NCBI GenBank assembly: GCA_964569795.1
Contig: CAZMVB010000014.1
Location: 1 to 64,000 of the forward strand
Reading direction: 5' to 3'
From: JAHJDS01 sp964569795
GTDB taxonomy: Bacteria > Desulfobacterota > Desulfarculia > Desulfarculales > JAHJDS01
Length of the DNA stretch: 64,000 nt
Below the pieces are notes generated by a model. The model was not told the DNA's origin, searched no databases, and saw only the letters and a program-made list of their open reading frames with translations. Position numbers and translations under genes: made by a program. Shown here piece by piece: positions 59,579-64,000 of the stretch. Each line of letters begins with the position of its first letter. Within the stretch, counting starts at the first letter, position 1.

Positions 59579-60760
59579 CTACCCCGTCGCCGTCTTACCC
59601 GGAAATTTTTCACTCAGGTATCTTTCCAGACGGTCCATGGCCCGGGCGATGTTTTCGATGGAGTTGGCATAGGTGAAACGCAGATAACCCTCGGCCCCGG
59701 GGCCGAAGTCGATGCCCGGCGTCACCCCGACGTGGGCCCGCTCCAGGATGTCAAAGGCCAGATCGAACGAGTTTTCCGCCAGGTGCCCGGCCCCGACCAG
59801 GACGTAAAAGGCCCCGGTGGGCGGGTTTTTCAGGCCGAAGCCCATGTCCCGGAGGCGCTTTATCATGAACCGCCGCCGTTCGTCATAGATGGCCCTCATC
59901 CGGGCCACGTCCTCGCCGGCGCAGGTCAACGCGGCCAGGCCGGCCCACTGACTGACCGACGGCGGGCAGATGAAGAAATTCTGGCTCATTTTCTGTAAAA
60001 CCCGGACCAGGACCGGCGGGACGACCAGGTAGCCCAGCCGCCAGCCGGTCATGGCGTACAGCTTGGAGAAACCGTTCATGACCACGGCCCGGTCGGTCGG
60101 CCCGTCGAAGAACTCGAAGATCGAGTTCTCCCGGCCCTCATAGACCAGGCCGTGGTAGATCTCGTCCGAGACGACCATCGGCCCCAGCTCGGCGATCTGC
60201 ATCATTCGCTCCGCGGACAGCAGGTGCCCGGTCGGGTTGGCCGGCGAGTTGATGAGGATGGCCCGGGTGCGCTCGGTGATGCACCGGGCGATGTCCTCGG
60301 GCCGCAGTTGCCAGCCGTCCTCCTCGAAAACGTCCACCAGGATTGGCACGCCGCCCACGAAGTTGACCACGTTGGGATAGCAGGCGTAGCCGGGATTGGC
60401 CATGATCACCTCGTCGCCCGGCTCGAGCATGGCGGCGAACAGGATCAGCATCCCGGGCGATGTCCCGGCGGTGACAACCACCTGCTCGGGCGAGAAGGTG
60501 GTCCCATACCTCTGGTGGTGGTACGCGGCCACGGCCTCGCGGAGGGGCCACAGCCCCAGGCTGTGGGTGTAGTGGGTCTGGTTGTCGCCCACGGCACTGC
60601 GCGCCGCCTCGAGGACGCACTCCGGCGTGTCAAAGTCGGGCTCGCCGACCTCGAGATGGATGATGTCCGCCCCGGCCCGCTCCAGCTCCTGGGCCCGCTC
60701 CAGGACGTCCATGGCCAGAAACGGCGGGATGTCCCTGGCCCGCCGGCAGCACTCGACCAT
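59579..60760 (-). CDS. Pyridoxal-phosphate aminotransferase, class I/II
   Basis: 393 aa. HLEVGEPDFDTPE near residue 35, VVTAGTSPGMLIL, SPANPTGHLLS near 175, SDEIYHGLVYEG near 200, and the PLP lysine in NGFSKLYAMTGWRLGY near 235. An aspartate/aromatic-type transaminase. Start overlaps the hisG stop (TGATG), so it may serve histidine or another amino-acid route. Confidence 0.95.
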   Translation of the reverse strand: MVECCRRARDIPPFLAMDVLERAQELERAGADIIHLEVGEPDFDTPECVLEAARSAVGDNQTHYTHSLGLWPLREAVAAYHHQRYGTTFSPEQVVVTAGTSPGMLILFAAMLEPGDEVIMANPGYACYPNVVNFVGGVPILVDVFEEDGWQLRPEDIARCITERTRAILINSPANPTGHLLSAERMMQIAELGPMVVSDEIYHGLVYEGRENSIFEFFDGPTDRAVVMNGFSKLYAMTGWRLGYLVVPPVLVRVLQKMSQNFFICPPSVSQWAGLAALTCAGEDVARMRAIYDERRRFMIKRLRDMGFGLKNPPTGAFYVLVGAGHLAENSFDLAFDILERAHVGVTPGIDFGPGAEGYLRFTYANSIENIARAMDRLERYLSEKFPGKTATG

Positions 60761-61635
60761 CAGACCACCTTGTTCAGCGGATACTCGATGATCCCCTCGG
60801 CCCCGGCGGCCAGGAGCCTGGGGATCAGGTCCCGGACCACGTTTTCGGCGACCACGCTCTCCACCGAGAACCAGGGGCTCTTGTAGAGATGGGCCACCGT
60901 GGGCGCGGTCAGCGAGGGCAGGATGTCGATCACGTCGTCGATTTTTTCTTCCGGGACGTTCATCTTCAGACCGACCAGCTTCTCGGCCTCGAGGGCCCCC
61001 TTCAAAAGCAGGGCGATCTGCTCGATCTTGGTCCGCTTCCAGTCATCCGCCCAGGCGTCGTGATTGACGATGAGCTGGGTGTTGGACTCCATCAGTTCGT
61101 GGATGATCTTGAGGCCGTGGGCCCGGATGGTCGATCCGGTCTCGGTGACCTCGACGATGGCGTCGGCCAGGCCCGAGGGGACCTTGGCCTCGGTCGCCCC
61201 CCACGAGAAATCGACCTGGACCGGGATCTCCCGGGCGGCGAAAAAGCCCTTGGTGAAATTGACCAGCTCGGTGGCGATCTTCTTGCCGGCCAGGTCCTCC
61301 AGGGTGTTCATGTCCGAGTCCTGGCGCACGGCCAGGACCCAACGGGCCTTGCGGCTGCTGACCTTGGAGTAAACCAGGTCGCAGACGACCCGGACCTCGG
61401 ACTCGTTCTCCAGGGTCCAGTCCAGGCCGGTCAGGCCGCAGTCCAGGGTGCCGCTCTCGACGTAGCGGCTCATCTCCTGGGCCCGGCAGATCGAACACTC
61501 GATCTGATCGTCGTCGATCTCCGGGAAATAGGACCGGCCGTTGACGTTGATCTTCCAGCCGCTCTTGGCGAACAGCCGGATGGTCGCGTCCTGGAGGCTC
61601 CCCTTGGGGATGCCCAATTTCAATGTCTTGCTCAT
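60760..61635 (-). CDS. hisG: ATP phosphoribosyltransferase, long form
   Basis: 291 aa, the long HisG type with a C-terminal regulatory (ACT-like) domain from about residue 210. KLGIPKGSLQDATIRLF N-terminus, CGLTGLDW near 75 and EVTETGSTIRAHGLKII (PRPP site) near 165. First step of histidine synthesis, feedback-inhibited by histidine. Overlaps hisI by 4 bp. Confidence 0.97.
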   Translation of the reverse strand: MSKTLKLGIPKGSLQDATIRLFAKSGWKINVNGRSYFPEIDDDQIECSICRAQEMSRYVESGTLDCGLTGLDWTLENESEVRVVCDLVYSKVSSRKARWVLAVRQDSDMNTLEDLAGKKIATELVNFTKGFFAAREIPVQVDFSWGATEAKVPSGLADAIVEVTETGSTIRAHGLKIIHELMESNTQLIVNHDAWADDWKRTKIEQIALLLKGALEAEKLVGLKMNVPEEKIDDVIDILPSLTAPTVAHLYKSPWFSVESVVAENVVRDLIPRLLAAGAEGIIEYPLNKVV

Positions 61636-62009
61636 TTGCCGTAAACCTTTTCTGGATCGAAAACCGGTTCGCCCTCGGTCACCAGGGTATCCCCCTGGAC
61701 CCGCAGGTGGAAGCAGGACCGGTGACCGGTGTGGCAGGCGGCCCCGCCGACCTGCTCGACCTGGAGGAGAACCGTGTCGTGGTCGCAGTCCACATAGATC
61801 GCCTTGACCTTCTGGACGTGGCCCGAGGTGCCTCCCTTGTGCCAGATCTCCCGGCGGGACCGGGACCAGTAGTGGGCCTCGCCCGTGTCCAGGGTCTTCC
61901 GCCAGGACTCGGGACTCATATAGGCCACCATCAGCACCTGGCCGTCACCGGCGTCCTGGACAATGGCCGGCACCAGGCCGCCCTGTTTGTCGAAATCGAG
62001 GTCGATCAT
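61632..62009 (-). CDS. hisI: Phosphoribosyl-AMP cyclohydrolase
   Basis: 125 aa, monofunctional HisI. VLMVAYMSPESWRKTLDTGEAHYWSRSRREIWHKGGTSGHVQKV and CDHDTVLLQVEQVGGAACHTGHRSCF carry the zinc/magnesium ligands (Cys, DxD, Cys-x6-Cys). Third step of histidine synthesis, coupled to hisG. Confidence 0.97.
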   Translation of the reverse strand: MIDLDFDKQGGLVPAIVQDAGDGQVLMVAYMSPESWRKTLDTGEAHYWSRSRREIWHKGGTSGHVQKVKAIYVDCDHDTVLLQVEQVGGAACHTGHRSCFHLRVQGDTLVTEGEPVFDPEKVYGK

Positions 62010-62064
62010 GATTGTGTCCCGTTTTTTTCGGAATACTCAAATTATCTTTTTCAATGAACGATTG

Positions 62065-63102
62065 TCAAGACTCGGCGGCCAACTGGCCGCAGGCGGCCGA
62101 GATGTCCGTGCCCATGGACCGCCGGATCATGGCCGTCAGCCGGGCGGCGTGCAGAATTTCCTGAAAGGCCAGGACCGCGTCGTCTGCGGGCCGGACAAAG
62201 GGCAGGTCGGGCGTGGGATTGAAGGCGATCAGATTGACCTTGACCTTCAGCCCGTGGACAAACTTGATCAGGGCCCGGGCGTGGGCAGGCGAGTCGTTGA
62301 CGCCCCCCAGCAGGACGTACTCGAGGGTGATCCTCCGGCCCCGGACCAGGGGATATTCCTTCAAGGCCGCCTTGAGCGCGGCCAGGGGGTAGCGCCGGTT
62401 GACGGGCATCAGGCGGGAGCGGAGTTCGTCCTCGGCCGCGTTCAGGGACACGGCCAGGGCCGCGCCGGTGTCGGCCCCCAGGCGGCCGATGACCGGGGCC
62501 AGCCCGGCGGTCGAGACGGTCACCCGGCGATGCCCGAACCCCAGGCCGGCCGTGTCATAGACGACCCCCAGGGCGGCCTTCAGATTGTCGTAATTGTCCA
62601 GGGGCTCGCCCATGCCCATGAACACGATGTTGGTCAGGGGCAGACCCTCCGGGGCAGCCCGGCGGGCGTGGAGGATCTGGTGTAAAATCTCGCCCGGGGT
62701 CAGGTTCCGCCCGAAACCCATCCGGCCCGTCCGGCAAAAGGCGCAGCCCATCCGGCAGCCGACCTGGGTCGAGAGGCACAGGGTCGAGTGGTCCCGCTCC
62801 GGGATGAGGACGGATTCGATATTCAGGCCATCGTCCAATTGAAAGAGGAACTTCCTGGTCCCGTCGGATGAGGCCTGTTCCTTGACGGGCCGCCAAGGGT
62901 TTAAATGAAACCGCTCGGCCAGTTTCCGCCTCAGGGCCAGGGGCAGATCGGTCAGATTACGGAAATCCTCGGCCGGCTCGCGCCACAGCCAGCGCTGAAG
63001 CTGCTTGACCCGAAAGGGCCGCTCGCCCCAGGAGGCCATCAGGGCCCCTAAGTCGTCCCTGGTCAGTTCGCGTAAATCCCGCCTCACGTCCCTATCCGTC
63101 AT
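62065..63102 (-). CDS. rlmN: 23S rRNA (adenine2503-C2)-methyltransferase
   Basis: 345 aa. Radical SAM motif CRMGCAFCRTGRMGF near residue 112 (CxxxCxxC), the FMGMGEPLDNYDN block, and catalytic Cys in the C-terminal AACGQ. It methylates A2503 of 23S rRNA (and some tRNAs). In a minus-strand housekeeping run. Confidence 0.96.
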   Translation of the reverse strand: MTDRDVRRDLRELTRDDLGALMASWGERPFRVKQLQRWLWREPAEDFRNLTDLPLALRRKLAERFHLNPWRPVKEQASSDGTRKFLFQLDDGLNIESVLIPERDHSTLCLSTQVGCRMGCAFCRTGRMGFGRNLTPGEILHQILHARRAAPEGLPLTNIVFMGMGEPLDNYDNLKAALGVVYDTAGLGFGHRRVTVSTAGLAPVIGRLGADTGAALAVSLNAAEDELRSRLMPVNRRYPLAALKAALKEYPLVRGRRITLEYVLLGGVNDSPAHARALIKFVHGLKVKVNLIAFNPTPDLPFVRPADDAVLAFQEILHAARLTAMIRRSMGTDISAACGQLAAES

Positions 63103-63123
63103 ATTCGATCAACGGTTTAAAAT

Positions 63124-63597
63124 TCACTGCAAGGCCCAGACGGCTGCCTGTAAAACCAAATTGACGACAACCCCGGCGGCCACGTCATCGACCATGATCC
63201 CCAGACCGCCGCCCACCCGCCGGTCCAGGACGCCGATGGGCCACGGCTTGAAGATGTCCACGGCCCGAAAGAGAAAGAAACCGCCCAGCACGGTCCACCA
63301 GGTCAGGGGCACCAGCCACAGGCCCACGGCCATGCCCACGATCTCGTCGATGACCACCTCAGGGGGGTCTTCCCGGCCGAGGCGGGCCGCGGCCCGGCGG
63401 CTGGCCCAGATACCGATGACAAAGATCGCGGCCAAGACCGCCAGGGACCCCGGCCAGATTATGAATGACAAGACCCAGGCCAGGCCCAGGCCCAGGGGCG
63501 TGGCCCAGGTGCCCGGGGCGATGGGCAGGAGGCCCGTGCCCAGGCCGGTGGCCATTATCCAGGCGATTTTTTCCCCGTATCCTCGGCCCTGGTCCAT
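63124..63597 (-). CDS. pgpA: Phosphatidylglycerophosphatase A
   Basis: 157 aa from ATG 63597 (an upstream in-frame TTG at 63633 is possible but less like the family). MATGLGTGLLPIAPGTWATPLGL, EVVIDEIVGMAVGL, FFLFRAVDIFKPWPI and GGLGIMVDDVAAGVVVN are the PgpA landmarks. It removes phosphate from phosphatidylglycerol phosphate in the inner membrane. Confidence 0.93.
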   Translation of the reverse strand: MDQGRGYGEKIAWIMATGLGTGLLPIAPGTWATPLGLGLAWVLSFIIWPGSLAVLAAIFVIGIWASRRAAARLGREDPPEVVIDEIVGMAVGLWLVPLTWWTVLGGFFLFRAVDIFKPWPIGVLDRRVGGGLGIMVDDVAAGVVVNLVLQAAVWALQ

Positions 63598-63681
63598 GGG
63601 CCGAGATATAGCAGAGCCGGGGGGCTTTGCCAACGCCGGGGCTATCTTGACACCTTTTTACGACTAGACTACTTTGGCGGC

Positions 63682-64000
63682 ATGTCTGGGTCTGGACCTT
63701 CAATGGAGCGGCTCGGGACCGTCATCGACCGGGCGATGATCCTGGCCGACGACGGCCTGGACCTGTCCCGGGCTGTTCTGAAAAAGTGGACCCGGGCCAG
63801 GCTGGAGGCGGCGGAGCGGGTCTTTGTCGGACCGGCCCGGGGCCAGGGCCGCTGGGCCCTCGGGGCGTCAGAGCTGGCCTGGGACAGCCGCGTCTTCGGC
63901 CTTGACTGCGGCCAGGTCTTCCCGGTGATCAACGACCTGGTGCCCGGACGGACCAGTGCCCGCGACGAGGCCGAGGCAACCGAGATCGGACGGCGGACCG
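63682..64000 (+). CDS. Partial gene, possible GNAT-type acetyltransferase N-terminus
   Basis: The frame from ATG 63682 is open to the window end (106 codons) and uses GC-rich host codons; there is no clear RBS, and ATG 63703 is an alternative. LAWDSRVFGLDCGQVFPVINDLV near residue 66 resembles the (P/A)WDSxxFG entry of WecD-like GNAT acetyltransferases. The assignment is tentative because the acetyl-CoA site would lie beyond the edge. Divergent from pgpA. Confidence 0.6.
   Translation, partial: MSGSGPSMERLGTVIDRAMILADDGLDLSRAVLKKWTRARLEAAERVFVGPARGQGRWALGASELAWDSRVFGLDCGQVFPVINDLVPGRTSARDEAEATEIGRRT

Noticed and set aside
1..64000. tRNA, rRNA or insertion-sequence genes.
   Set aside because: I scanned the spacers for T-loop-like and transposase-like features and saw none. 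tRNAscan-SE and ISfinder runs would be decisive.

Overview
This is a GC-rich bacterial chromosome segment. It most resembles a strictly anaerobic member of the Desulfobacterota (the former Deltaproteobacteria), probably a sulfate reducer or syntroph that degrades aromatic compounds. The basis is two soluble heterodisulfide-reductase-like HdrC-HdrB pairs, a giant HdrA-MvhD fusion, a 2-hydroxyacyl-CoA-dehydratase/benzoyl-CoA-reductase-type pair, a rubredoxin/Roo/rubrerythrin/cytochrome bd oxygen-defence block, and what looks like an anaerobic phenol pathway. The lineage is inferred from gene content only. A 10-N gap at 4188-4197 inside C/G homopolymers shows the sequence is a draft scaffold. No rRNA, tRNA, CRISPR array or insertion sequence was recognised.

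Region by region. 1-766 is the end of an outer-membrane beta-barrel gene. 1058-13058 is a candidate phenol-degradation locus: a divergent LysR regulator, the two catalytic halves of phenylphosphate synthase (PEP-synthase-like), a UbiD carboxylase, an aryl-acid CoA/AMP ligase, a UPF0261 protein, a Nudix hydrolase, a CBS-ACT protein like the third phenylphosphate-synthase component, an LpdD-like prenyl-FMN chaperone and UbiX. The expected route is phenol to phenylphosphate, then 4-hydroxybenzoate, then the CoA thioester, with UbiX and LpdD supplying the prenylated flavin for UbiD. 13181-15866 holds a secreted beta-barrel-like protein and adenine deaminase. 16178-23467 holds HdrCB, a membrane metallophosphoesterase, a DMT permease and the HdrA-MvhD fusion. 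23612-27179 is a minus-strand Mla-type lipid transport operon. 27318-29392 holds a zinc-ribbon protein, a Tat-exported AmrS-like radical SAM enzyme and a secreted repeat protein. 29714-36889 is the oxygen/ROS-defence block: small zinc ribbon, flavoproteins, rubredoxin, Roo, a HEAT-like protein, an Rrf2 regulator, CydAB and rubrerythrin.

37104-38965 is an AT-richer island with an overlapping AAA ATPase and TOPRIM/DUF4276-like gene pair, a probable anti-phage module. 38998-43500 returns to host composition: dehydratase activator, small protein, dehydratase subunit, then HdrC-HdrB and a lipoate-binding GcvH/LbpA-like protein. 43649-44536 is a strongly AT-rich orphan gene with an HExxH motif. 44656-53741 carries a radical SAM protein, an ABM monooxygenase, a YheT hydrolase, CarA, KDO transferase with an uncharacterised coupled partner, a thioesterase, ApbE and a secreted MBL-fold hydrolase.

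53852-55567 is an ArsR/SmtB-regulated permease gene. Its single in-frame UGA falls exactly where relatives have the first Cys of a Cys-Ser-Cys motif, and a SECIS-like hairpin follows it, so it is probably a selenoprotein. The rest is a lone DnaB-like ATPase, a BASS-family transporter, alcohol dehydrogenase, a housekeeping minus-strand block (engB, aminotransferase, hisG, hisI, rlmN, pgpA) and a partial gene leaving the window.

The most noteworthy items are the selenocysteine permease, the AAA/TOPRIM pair, the AT-rich HExxH orphan, the compact phenol locus with its embedded repeats and operators, and the HdrCB-lipoate protein operon.
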